Shown here: in pieces, positions 49,301 through 59,295 of the stretch
Numbering within the stretch: the first letter of the stretch is position 1
Layout of the letters: every line of letters starts with the position of its first letter
Assembly (NCBI GenBank): GCA_036345935.2
Contig: JADWOT020000005.1
Span: 930,001 to 994,000, forward strand
Length of the DNA: 64,000 nucleotides
Reading direction: 5' to 3'
Source: Taenia hydatigena
Taxonomy: Eukaryota; Platyhelminthes; Cestoda; Cyclophyllidea; Taeniidae
Notes under the pieces: model-generated
What the model saw: the letters and a program-made list of their open reading frames with translations, nothing else
Told to the model about the DNA's origin: nothing
Databases searched by the model: none
Program-made: the position numbers and the translations under genes

Positions 49301-51309
49301 CCGTGGATTATCCACCTTCGCGCTGCGCAGAAGCAGTGCTCTCGATTTCTTTGCTCTGGCTTACTACCCTAACGAAGTGCATTAATATAATACGCAATTT
49401 TCGTCGAGCATTGTGCACTTGTACTTCGTGCCCGAGAATACCCTCCATTGGGACTCAGGTCATGGTGAAGTCGCTAACCATGACCGATACGATATTGCAG
49501 ATTAGAGAACAATCAAACATGCTTGACTGGTGCTTAACTCCCTACTTTTTGGTACCTAATATTACCAATAGGATAGAAATTACATTTAAAATGGATGTAA
49601 AGTCTGGTCCTTTTGGTGGCCTTAATTGTGCCTGGACCATATCGATTAAACGCCATATGTAGAAGCGAGGAATTGAGGCGGCAAATGCCGTGTTGCCATA
49701 ACATATAGAATATAAAAAGTCTCATAAAAATGTGCAGTTAGTAGGAGCTTCTGGACTCGAAGAGAGTCAAGAATCTTGGTTTGCATTCCTGTCTTGATTG
49801 CGACGAAATGGCTTGTTTCACAAAGCAACTATCGTGCCTTCCTCTCGGACTGATATTTTACTCCACTTCAAACAACTTCGTCTGTGATCCCAAGCTCCAC
49901 AAGGCTGCGCATGGAAAGAAAATGCCACGGTGTCTGTTGTACACTAGGTAAAGACAGTGTTCGTCAGTTGGTGACAGCGCCTCTGGATTGTAGGGAAATA
50001 GCCAAAGCTGATAACGCTGAGGAACGGTTCTCAAGCTTCAATCCTGCGAATCCCCTTCCTCACAATAGCGATCAGTATCAACCAATTGGTAATCCCATTG
50101 ACAGATACTGAGGCGGCAGCAATAAAAGCGAAAACATCAGCAGTAATGTCCTCGATTTTGCTTGCATTAAAGAACATAAGTACCTCGGTAGCAGCCTTAA
50201 CCTGCAACTCAGCAACTGTCTTAGATGTGCGCCACCTAAAACAAAAAGAGCACGTACAAATCGCGAGTTGGCAAGGACAGGTGCAAGACAGCAAATTTGC
50301 TAATGAACGCACAAGAGGAGATAAGCTCAAAGATAGAATGGTTGTGCGCCATCATGGAAGAAATGTCGCCTGCGCAAGCGCTGAGCGTAACAATGCGGCG
50401 AGGTAAGGAGGCAGGGGTGTCAATAACCGATGGCTTTATAGCAATAATTTAAAGGTGATATTTTCAGAATAGTTTAACAATGGTAGAGTTGACCACTACC
50501 TCTGTCGCATCGTGCTCTTCCTCTGTAGGAAAAGGGAAAATTGGACCAAAGATAAGCAGGTGATGGATTTGAAGGTGATAGAGGAGGGATAGATAGATAA
50601 ACGAAAATGATGTGCAGCAAGCCATCAAAATGCGACTAATCTCTAAATTCCAAGGTGAACAACTAAAAACCAACCAAAAAATAACGTTTAATATTTTGAT
50701 GCAATGCTCATTACGGAGACAATTTTCTGAACCCAGGGCATGGGCCAGTCGGACATCGGTATCTTAGCATCTGGTTGTGAATCCGATATAAGGGTCTTCA
50801 TTTCATCCCTCATGATAGAAACCATGGCCGAATGAGCACGTAAAACTACCCTTGGTTAGTCATGCATTTAGACAGCAAGAGACTTCAAATACCACTTCTT
50901 CTTTTATCTGGAAGTGTTCTAATTTTCTCATGTGGTTATCACGATTATCAAATAGACACATTCTCGCCCACAAATAAAATGCCAATAACTAATAAAAAGG
51001 AGAGAGCCTCCCACTTTTCGCTGTAATTTAATGGGGTCGAAATCACCAAGACGGATGTATTCAATCAGAATACAAAATTCAGACACTGCAGAAGCTGAGA
51101 ATTTAGCAAGACTTAGCAGATACTAGCCAGAAGTAGTTGACAGAATTTGATGCACCTAAAAAATATAGGTGCGTAGGCAGTTGATAATCATTACCCTAAC
51201 TGTAAAAGGTCAGGCAATGCAATTAATGTATTACTGCATTTGTTTTTATCGTGGTGAAGAGAAACTTTTGGGCAAATTGAACTTGAATCAATTTATTAAT
51301 GGAAGTGAT
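46376..51309. other. No recognised gene; several unassigned open frames
   Basis: Frames of note: 47,341-47,646 (plus, 101 codons, ATG, highly charged Lys/Arg/Glu-rich because the strand is purine-rich); 49,303-49,662 (plus, 119 codons, preceded by a TATTTACAG acceptor); 50,031-50,255 (minus, preceded by a strong acceptor CTTTTTGTTTTAG, reading SKTVAELQVKAATEVLMFF and ending at a stop). None has a recognised domain and none can be linked to another exon. Confidence 0.35.
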
Positions 51310-51850
51310 AATCTTTCCTAGCGAAGCTGGAATTTGACGATGACTTCAGACAAGATCTAAAATTTTGCATATTTAACTAATAATGGTTTATTCAACTATT
51401 TAAACCATGAATTGCGGACCACCTGATTTGAATTTGCCCCTTAAACGAGGGATCGTTAACTCTCTTCCTTTGAACGCTTACCACAGAAGCGTTTCCATCT
51501 TTGCAGTAAAGTGAATTGTATTTGGCTTCCGCTGCGATTGTGACAGACAATTAAGAGGTGGTAGTCACATTAGAAATCGATGCTGCACATATCATAGTTG
51601 TCGTCACCTGTTTTGCTGCAAATTCGCAGGCAACAAACATCCGTGCCACCTTAACTTCACAAGTCTGATGATAGTAATTAATAACAAATAATTAATTATC
51701 GATCGTTAAAGGAGTGCATTTCGGAGCGCTGGCATGATCTCTACGATTCTGTGCGCCATTTCGTCATTTTAATGCCACTGCGATTCCGTGTAACTTCTGG
51801 AAAGTCTAAAAGTGGTCTGATTTTGTAGGCGCTGAATGGTGGTAATTTCT
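51310..51850 (-). repeat. R2 family, copy B
   Basis: This is the diverged partner of 43,270-43,790, in the same orientation. On the minus strand, the reading CDYHLLIVCHNRSGS (about 51,530-51,575) corresponds to CDRCFLVACRNRN in copy A. The donor-like GTAAGCGTTCAAA is conserved at about 51,470-51,485. Stops are present in both copies. Confidence 0.6.
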
Positions 51851-54299
51851 TGTCAAAGGTTGGCGACAAGGAATGATTTTGCCGATATCCAGCGCAATTG
51901 AATTAATCATTTTCTTTAATTAGAAGAATAGTCGCGACCATTAGTATGCAAAAACTGACTGATATTAGACATGATCAGTTGACATTGAACAAGCAACTGG
52001 CGATTCCCTTTCCCTGCGACCAGAATTGGTCAAAAGTAAAAGTCAGGTGCATGTTTGATTCTATAATAGCTTCCGGTAAGGACGTAAAACAGCATGCTTC
52101 CCTCTCCCTTCCAATATAAAAATAATCAGAGTTAAGACTTTCCACCCCATTTTCCTTTGTAATTGCTTGTGACGGTCCACGTTTTATAGTTCTGCAACTC
52201 AGGTATGGCCGAGGCGCAAAGATAATGTTTTTGCGAAGAAATCAGAGGCAGCAAAGGTACAAAGTTCTGTTCTTTTGATCCACATAAATCCAAAATTGAT
52301 CAGAATTTGGAAGTTAGCAGCCCTTTTCATTCTGTTTAAGATAACGACAGTTCTCACTCAAACTCCGGACAATGCAGATGTAGCAAATGTTTAATGCATT
52401 TATTTGTGCAAAGAAAGCTGGGATGGCAAAATCATTAGGACATGCTCTTTATTGATCTCTCCCAATTTGATAGTATTCGTAGTTGAGGCTTGGCGGTTTG
52501 CAGGGTGAGGGAGGGGTAAATGCCTGAGATAATGCAATAGTAGCGGAGGCTTCATAGTCACCTGGTGATACTCAATTTGTTCATGTGCTTAGAAGAGAAG
52601 GGGAAGCGAAAGGAAATAAAGAAGAACAGAGCAGAAGAGAGCACATTAAGCCAAAGCGAAGCAGAATCAACCAAAAGAAGTAGGGGATGAATTAGTTATT
52701 TGAGTGTTGTGCTAAATAATTTATTTTTTAGGCATCTTGTAAATTCTTTGAAGATTTTACGATTCTCTTACCTACTCTAAAATAATGAGAGATTCATTGG
52801 ACCTTGGTGTCACTAACGTGTTAGAATAACAAAGGAATTTCGGCACTGTACGAGTATCCGCTGCAGTAACCTGCATTCTATTGGTGAACCCACAATAATT
52901 TTAACCGTTATGTCGCCTTCTTGCACCAAGATTATGGGAATGAGGTTCGAGATACAGAGTCTTACATAGGGCAGGTTGCGCCATACACATACCCGTGGAA
53001 GCAGGCCTCACGTAAAACTTGTTGACAGGAAATAGGAAAGAGTACAGAAGACAATAGCACAACGAATTGATATGAAGTGGTCAGGGTAAATAGTTCAACT
53101 TTGACCGTGTGCTACTTGGAAGAAGAAAAGGCCCCAAATCTTTAGAATATCTAAGAAATATGGGCAAAATTTATTTTATATGGTATGGCTTGAGCCTATC
53201 TTTTAGGAGCGACTTTGAGTGATGCAAGTTTGGAAAAATTTGTTAACATTTGCGTCAACACAGAAAAGTGTAGTAGAGTCTCCGAAATCACGATGCTGTT
53301 ATGCATCAAAGAAACACCGCCATTAGTCTGATTGTCCTCTGGGTAACTCAGAGGAATAAAGCGGCCTTCATATTGCAACGAAGACACGGATGCTTAATAC
53401 TGGATAGCATGCTCTCACTGTCCTGAGACACGCATCGCTTTATGGTGGCTGGGACTCTAATTCTTGGTTGTGCACAATTAATGAAGTGGAAACGTAACTG
53501 CCTTTTCCATCAAGTGTATAACACTTAAACAAGGACATATCTGCAAATGATTTTCTGTTATGAAGTCGAAGAGAAGGGAGAGCTATGGCTACTTCTGATC
53601 TGTCCTTGTGTGTGAGCTGCCTTGATTCTTTTCCTTATGGAGGCATATGGTACGTGCTTATGATGCTTTTGTGCTTTTATTTATGTTACCTAATTTTGTA
53701 ACAGTTACTTGACGTTTTTAACCCAGTTCTTTGTCCGAACAAACTGAAAGTATTTATTAAAATAACTTTACCGAAACAGCTGTCGACTATAAAACGCATG
53801 GGAAAATTGCATTCAACAAAATGCAAATGCTCACGCCATAATTAAAATACGGTATGACCGAGTCCTCAAAATCCGGTCGAATTTTAACTAAGTTTCATAA
53901 CTGCCATTTCTACGCTATTTATTTGCCGCACAGGAACTTGTAAAACATGGTTATAATTCTGGCTTACCAAAATGTATTGCAGACAGATGGTAAGTAATCA
54001 TATTAGACAGACATAACTTCAGCATGACGCTATCAAGAGCTGATTTGTCCACCATCGGAAGGCATTTGACTCATAATGAGGGTCACAAAGTGCAAACCAC
54101 TCAAAAATGCCGCATTGGCTTAGTACTAATTATTATTCCAAACAAATGAAAACTAAGTCTGGATTTAATGAGTGGCTAAGCTCAACGATTTCTGCCGACT
54201 TGTCATTTGTTCAGCTATCGTAGGCAATTCGTCCACAAGATAATGGGCATTTTATTAAATTTATCATATCCTCGACCAATTGATGAATACGCCAAGTAT
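51851..54299. other. No recognised gene
   Basis: A purine-rich stretch at 52,590-52,690 and short frames only. A minus-strand FVT-type motif at about 54,090 was considered as a CELF RRM fragment and rejected. Confidence 0.4.
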
Positions 54300-55090
54300 T
54301 ATGCACACTTAGTCAAGAGTCCAAAACGTGCTCCTATCCCGTTGCTGGGCAGATGGAAGGAGTGTAGAGCTACTGAGCGGATCAAAGACATCTCTAATAA
54401 TCACAAGCGTTGTGTTACTTGAAGAAATATTTCATGATTTTGATTTCACCTGCACACGTTATGGATTGGTGAACAGTATCTTCTATCTGATGGCAAAAAT
54501 AATGTGGGTTTCGGTTGAGCATACTAAAATATCCTCCTCGAAAATGCGCGGTGCGTTGAAAACTATTATTGACAAACAGCTTTTCATCCCTTGAAAGAAG
54601 GAAGCATAACTCTCAATAAATCTTTAACTAGAGCTTTTAGCAAAGAAAAGTCTTTACATTACGATGAACCTTAAATACATGACCTTATTGCTCAAAATTT
54701 TGGTCCTGCTTACGAGTTCTGCTCCTCCGCGTTTTAATTACATGTGATGCTGAAAACAGATCCGGAAGGTTCACATTTCTATCCGTTGAAGTCAACACAA
54801 GTTCCCTTGCAAGGTTTTGCACAACTTGTCACTTTTATCGTTAAAATGTATTTCTACGTTTGTACAACTTGCTCTGCGTTATTCACCAACGCAAGCATCA
54901 TGGTAGGCATTTCGCATTTTTAGATACATATCTCTGTGCGACTGCATTCATGTATTTGTGAATAAGCATTTGTGCTTGTGCCTACTATTTTTGTATCAGA
55001 TTATTACATAAATAAAATATGGTAAGTAAAGCGACTCTGATTTAATCTGAATAACGATGAGATGCGCAATGAAGAGTCAAATCAAGTAAA
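54300..55090 (+). pseudogene. Upstream part of zinc-finger locus, decayed exon
   Basis: This aligns with the relic at 3,530-4,290. Relative to that copy, the acceptor before GACCT is lost (CAT in place of CAG, about 54,679) and the frame GACCTTATTGCTC.. soon meets a TAA. A finger-like unit YVCTTCSALFTN at about 54,855 (C-x2-C intact) then runs into a deletion of about 28 nt that removes its first histidine. Another reading FTCTRYGLVNS at about 54,447 has Tyr in place of the second Cys. The ancestral exon therefore encoded finger-like units, and neither surviving copy is intact here. Confidence 0.5.
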
Positions 55091-55141
55091 TTGCTTCATG
55101 GCCTTAGCCTCCTCTTTTGCGCATGCATGGCGCATTTTTAG

Positions 55142-55216
55142 TCACCTTGGAACTGCATTGCCCGATTTGCCAAACGTCTTACAGATCCTACGGGAGGCTC
55201 TTACGGCATCAGAAAG
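55142..55216 (+). CDS. Zinc-finger exon 1
   Basis: Acceptor CGCATTTTTAG, donor GTAAGG. It reads LHCPICQTSYRSYGRLLRHQ: C-x2-C-x12-H, with the last His supplied by the next exon (HQKVWKH, H-x5-H). The conserved aromatic (Tyr) and Leu positions are in place. Confidence 0.8.
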
Positions 55217-55605
55217 GTAAGGCAAATAGCTAAACCTCTCCATTTATTACCGCATGCCCTCCCATATGTCGTAAAACCTCCTTTGATCCTCGGAATAGTC
55301 TGGAAACACTGTGTATGCCGTGTGTGCCTCGCTCAATTCGCAAACTTCTCTTTGCTTCTCAGTCATTTCATCGGAACGCATATTGGTGAGTGAGTGTCTG
55401 TTAACTCTTAATCATAAAGTCTTGCGTGGGCTGCCCCCCAGCAGCAGCTTTGACTGCTTACACAAACTTCTTAATTTTGCTTCGTCATACAATGCTTCAG
55501 CCCAAAGAATGGCGAATTCGGAGGTGCGCTTTTACTGCACGGAATGCTTTTCAGGATATTCTAGGTTCGAAGCGATGTTAGATCACATGCGTTCGCATCA
55601 TATCC
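55142..55605 (+). CDS. C2H2 zinc-finger protein, three finger exons
   Basis: Three consecutive exons (55,142-55,216; 55,299-55,385; 55,501-55,605) each encode one C2H2 finger of the form C-x2-C-x3-[FY]-x5-[LM]-x2-H-x3-5-H. All begin and end in phase 1, so each finger is a symmetric, shuffleable module. The introns are 82 and 115 nt, with donors GTAAGG, GTGAGT, GTGAGT. C2H2 fingers usually bind DNA, sometimes RNA or protein; the target cannot be read here. Linkers are not the TGEKP type, so this is not a classic KRAB/Kruppel array. The start and end of the gene are not found; upstream exons (54.3-54.9 kb) look decayed, so the gene may be truncated or recently inactivated. Confidence 0.8.
55299..55385 (+). 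CDS. Zinc-finger exon 2
   Basis: Acceptor CGGAATAG, donor GTGAGT. It completes finger 1 (WKH) and encodes CRVCLAQFANFSLLLSHF..H: C-x2-C-x12-H-x4-H with Phe and Leu at the conserved core positions. Confidence 0.82.
55501..55605 (+). CDS. Zinc-finger exon 3
   Basis: Acceptor ATGCTTCAG, donor GTGAGT. It encodes YCTECFSGYSRFEAMLDHMR and SHH: C-x2-C-x12-H-x3-H. A degenerate homologue is at 4,334-4,420. The next exon was not found; a candidate at 55,680-55,748 (acceptor TTATGTAG, donor GTAAGT) gives a stop in the required phase. Confidence 0.8.
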
Positions 55606-57644
55606 GTGAGTGTTTCTTTGACGGACTTATTTTGTAAAGAGTGCTTGTTGTGACGCCTTAGTGCCTTCTGTTATGTAGACATTTGGCGCCAAGTGTTTGG
55701 TAGAATGCGAACATACGCTATTCTGTGAGCGAAACTCGTAAGTTTTCAGTGATGCTTACTTGAAGATGTTGCCTTCCTACTTTGGGCTGGCATTTTAGTA
55801 GGGCAAGAGGTTTGATGTGCAGAACATGATTGTGTAAATCGTAAAGATTTTAAAATGGATTGTCTGACTGTGTAAAATTAAGTGAGAATGCTTGATAGAT
55901 ATGGAAGGGCAAATATTGCACCTCACTGCGTTAAGTTTAGAGAATGTAATGTCACAATATTTGCAGGCGTGTATTTATAAGTCACTAGGTATTTTTATGA
56001 ATTATATGCGTTTTTTAAGCACGGTGGCCAAAACCTGTTTGTTTGCTTTTTAGAGTTCTGCGGCGGGCTGCCCAAACTTAGCAGCTATTAGCTCTGCGAG
56101 AAAGCATGTGTTTGACATAAGACGAGCATGCTGCATATATTAGTGCTATCGTTTTTATTCTGGTCACTGTTATACGCAAGGCTGGATTTTCATTCACATG
56201 TTGGAAAATTAAGGCAAGAATACAAAATCTTAAAGTGCATTTGAAGGAATACAGCGTAGAGAATAAGGATAGGGTTGTAGAATGTAACATGACATTCCCA
56301 TTTTTGAGGATGTGCGATGCATTATGACACAAGAAAGTCACCATTATCCGATGGTGCTGACTGTTGGAATTCATAGAAGTTCTATGCGATTATTGATGCA
56401 GTCAGTTTGTTCCAAGGTTTACATTAGAATATGTTTAATAATAACTGCGTGAGCGAAGAAGTTGCATTGTCAAGGCCACACACTATAGGCCTTCCTCAGT
56501 CGTCGAGGTATCTGACGTATCCTTGTGCTATTATAAGTAATGGGATCGTAGCAGAGAGCAAAGACGCTTCAGAGGTGGCGATAAGATAGACATGACTTCC
56601 CAACTCATCTCCACACCCCTCACACTCAGGACGGTTGGACGTACAAATTTACTTAACCGGCTTCTGGTGCGTCAGCCAATCAAGGGGACTGTTATCTCAT
56701 TCACGTTTAAAGGCTAAGCGACTCAGCGGGTGTGGCAGTCAAGCACTCAGCCAGTCTACACCATGCTGACAACCGCTATGATGGCTAAAATTACACAATC
56801 CTGCGCAATAATCATACCACCCAACAGCTCGTTCATTCACTCGTTATTGAGGACTGAATAAACCGTCAGCCATACTGTTCTACGTGTCATATATTCTGTC
56901 ATCATAAATCTCACTTCGCCGCGCTGTTGCGTTTGCCATTCAGCGATTCGTTAGCACTTCTCTCGCGACCCTCTCCATTTCCTTGTCATTCCACATCATT
57001 CACTTCCCCGTCCCCGATACGTCAAAAGGGCCAAAATGGATGAGAATCATAGAAATTAGGGATATTTTACTGGTATCAACATCCCCCTTCACCTGTGCTA
57101 TCTTCTCTTCTACCTGAATTTTATTTCCGTTCGCCAATTCAATATTACCGCAGCTGGTATCCAGTGCGAACACCTGAAAAGTGAGCTATGACGTCTCTTT
57201 GAGTGCACCATTCAAAACAAACTCAAATTCCCCTTATTAAGGTAATTTCCTTAAAGAGCAATTACATATCTGGGTGAGTGGACACCTGAATAAGTTTAGG
57301 AAAATATGATAGGAAGAAGGGAAGGAATAAGGAACGCTGCACCACAGCACTGTCCGAAGTCATCCCACATTGCTCATTCACAATCCTCTTTTGTCCATCC
57401 ATGTCTGAACTACCTTTAATCCAGCGGCCCCTCATCTCTTCGCCTCTATCTTTAATCATTCCTCTGTCTCATTCGGCTGACCGCTCACGTTGCCTAGCTT
57501 CCATCGAAGAAACGCGTAGGCTACCACTTCATTTCGTAATGAAAAGCAGTAATTTTTTAAGCATGGGGTTAAGAATGCATCTTAGTTATCTCAATAGCAA
57601 CCTTTAGTGGTGGGTTGCCTGTTTCTTGTCTATTGTGCGTGACT
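55606..57644. other. No recognised gene
   Basis: I saw no further zinc-finger exon in usable phase. 56,900-57,500 is pyrimidine-rich on the plus strand. The minus frame 56,078-56,374 (98 codons) is unrecognised. Confidence 0.4.
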
Positions 57645-57965
57645 TATCCCCATAGGCGCCTTTTATATTGTCATTGGAGTCAGTATTAGTCTCCGACTCC
57701 AGCTCTACACAGCTTCATGCCATGTAAATTGGGGTCTTCTCTTTCTTTCTTGCAGATATTAGGAATCAAGAAAGATATAAGACGTGGGTCTGATGAGGTC
57801 TTTAAAATGGGTGGAGAGGATTCCTCTTGTCTACGCCTCCTTTCTCATGCCCCATATCAGCGCATTGTCAGTGAGTGCCTCCTTTGTCTCCTACTGCGTT
57901 CAATGTGCTCACCCATGTTGCACCCTTCAGACGACAAATTGTCTTTGCATGATATTAGATTTTCG
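57645..57965 (+). repeat. Inverted repeat R5, left arm
   Basis: The plus strand here matches the minus strand of 58,840-59,165, including the intron side (AGGCG.CTT, then CATGCCATGT.AA..GGGGTCT..CTTTCT..CTT.CAG) and the exon. The exon-like part 57,756-57,870 keeps the acceptor CTTTCTTGCAG and donor GTGAGTG but is 14 nt longer than its partner. Its reading frame changes twice (RRGSDEVFKMGG in one frame, LVYASFLMPHISALS in another), so as a coding exon it is broken. Confidence 0.7.
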
Positions 57966-58839
57966 CCAGTTCCATTAGTCGTGTCCACTTCGGTTTGAAA
58001 TAACACAAGGAGCTGAGAGACCGCATGAAGGGAACTGCGATAAGAGGTAATGAAGTAAGCTAGTAGGTGAGCAATGGAATTGAGATCAAATGGGCATCCA
58101 ACTAGCCACCTGACGAACGACCAAAGGAGGTCCTACTTTGTCTAGATCGAAACTGTTGATTTGGTCGGCTAAGAGAACAGGTTAGGAGGAGAGGATGAGA
58201 TGAATGTGCCTTCGCACCCACATGCACGCAAGCACACTCGCATGTTCCTACCTGATTGTGTGTGACACCAATTAAGGCGACTTCCCAAAAGGGCAGAAAT
58301 AAAAGTAAACAATAACATGCACACGACCTTAAGTAAACAGACAGGCAGGCGCGGATCCATAATAGAAACGGAGTAAGCGGCTTGGAGCATGAAATACACA
58401 TTCCTACACGTTATTGTGAGGCGTCAGGTAAAGGCATTCAATGCAAGAAGAATAAAAGGATTAGGCAGTAAGGTGGGCAGGTAGAATTTTTATCGGTCTA
58501 CAAATCACGAAGTAGGAAGCGGGAGCTCTCGAAGAGGTAAGTGGAAGAGGAGTAGGAGATAAATTGAGGTTAGCGTGGCTCGGGTTATAAATCATCGCAT
58601 CATTTAATCATACCATAATCACGGGTGAGACTAGTGTGGGGGTCAAAAGAGGCTTACAAGGAGGACGCTGGCAGATGATGGGGTAGAAATAGCAGGCAGG
58701 GAAGAATTGTTGATGAATTCAAAGGCGGGGAATGTGCGAGAAGCGTAGGATAGACGGAGAAGCGAGATTCTTTCGTGTCAAAAAAGTTAAAAAAGGTAAG
58801 GAAATGTAATGCAGGGCATACTCACTCCTTTTTTTAGTT
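57966..58839. other. Spacer between R5 arms, purine-rich on plus strand
   Basis: About 0.87 kb, strongly A/G-rich on the plus strand. The open minus frames here (for example 58,102-58,401) are Cys/Leu/Ser-rich as a result of composition. No gene was recognised. Confidence 0.45.
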
Positions 58840-58929
58840 GAGTTGAACACGTGGGGAGCACACCGCAAGAAAAATGTGACATGCAGTGATTGGTAGCTAT
58901 TAAGCGCAATAGAAAATGGAGACACTCAC

Positions 58930-59030
58930 CAAAGATGCACTGATATGTGGCATGGGAAAGAAGAACTGTGCTCCACCCATTTTGAAGATGTCATTAGACC
59001 GACTTTTGTGTGTGCCTTGATCCCTAATAT
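58930..59030 (-). CDS. Unrecognised exon, intact copy of R5 pair
   Basis: 101 nt with acceptor TTCTCGCAG and donor GTGAGTG. It begins with two bases of a split codon and ends in phase 0. It reads IRDQGTHKSRSNDIFKMGG and then AQFFFPMPHISASL without a stop. Conservation of both splice sites and of FKMGG and PHISA in the inverted partner implies selection on an ancestral exon. I do not recognise the family and found no neighbouring exon with confidence. Confidence 0.45.
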
Positions 59031-59067
59031 CTGCGAGAATGAGAAAGCAGACCCCGGTTCACATGGC

Positions 59068-59088
59068 ATAGAGTTGCGTCAACTCTAT
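59068..59088. repeat. Perfect 9-bp hairpin
   Basis: ATAGAGTTG-CGT-CAACTCTAT is a perfect 9-bp stem with a 3-nt loop. It lies just upstream of the exon in the right R5 arm. The left arm has no matching hairpin, so it is not a conserved part of the duplication. Confidence 0.75.
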
Positions 59089-59224
59089 CGGGTGGGCCAA
59101 ATTAGAGTGTAGGGTTTGACTACAATGGGAATGTGTAAGACGCCTCTAAGGATGCGGCATTAGGATAGCTCGAATAGCCTTGTTCATCCTCTTCTTTCCT
59201 ATTTTACCCAAGTCTGTCAAAATC

Positions 59225-59295
59225 TGGCCTAGATGACTAAACCAGCCTATTCTGAATTTAGTCCAGTCTAGTGAGATCTAGTCAAGCCTAGTCTT
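59225..59295. repeat. Imperfect CTAGTC-type tandem tract
   Basis: Repeated short units near CTAGTC (for example GTCCAGTCTAGTGAGATCT followed by AGTCAAGCCTAGTCTTG) suggest a small degenerate tandem array. No function is evident. Confidence 0.4.

Larger units (their letters stand above)
58840..59165 (-). repeat. Inverted repeat R5, right arm
   Basis: This is the partner of 57,645-57,965 in opposite orientation. It contains the open exon listed at 58,930-59,030 and a perfect short hairpin at 59,068-59,088 in the flanking intron-like part. The arms are diverged, so the pair is old. Confidence 0.7.

Noticed and set aside
54050..54120. Minus-strand LSGLHFVTL, similar to an RNP1 motif of CELF RRM1 or RRM2
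   Set aside because: Only about seven residues agree and the sequence on both sides does not follow an RRM.
57262..58401. Several overlapping open frames of 60-100 codons on both strands
   Set aside because: They follow from pyrimidine or purine-rich composition and show no domain or splice chain.
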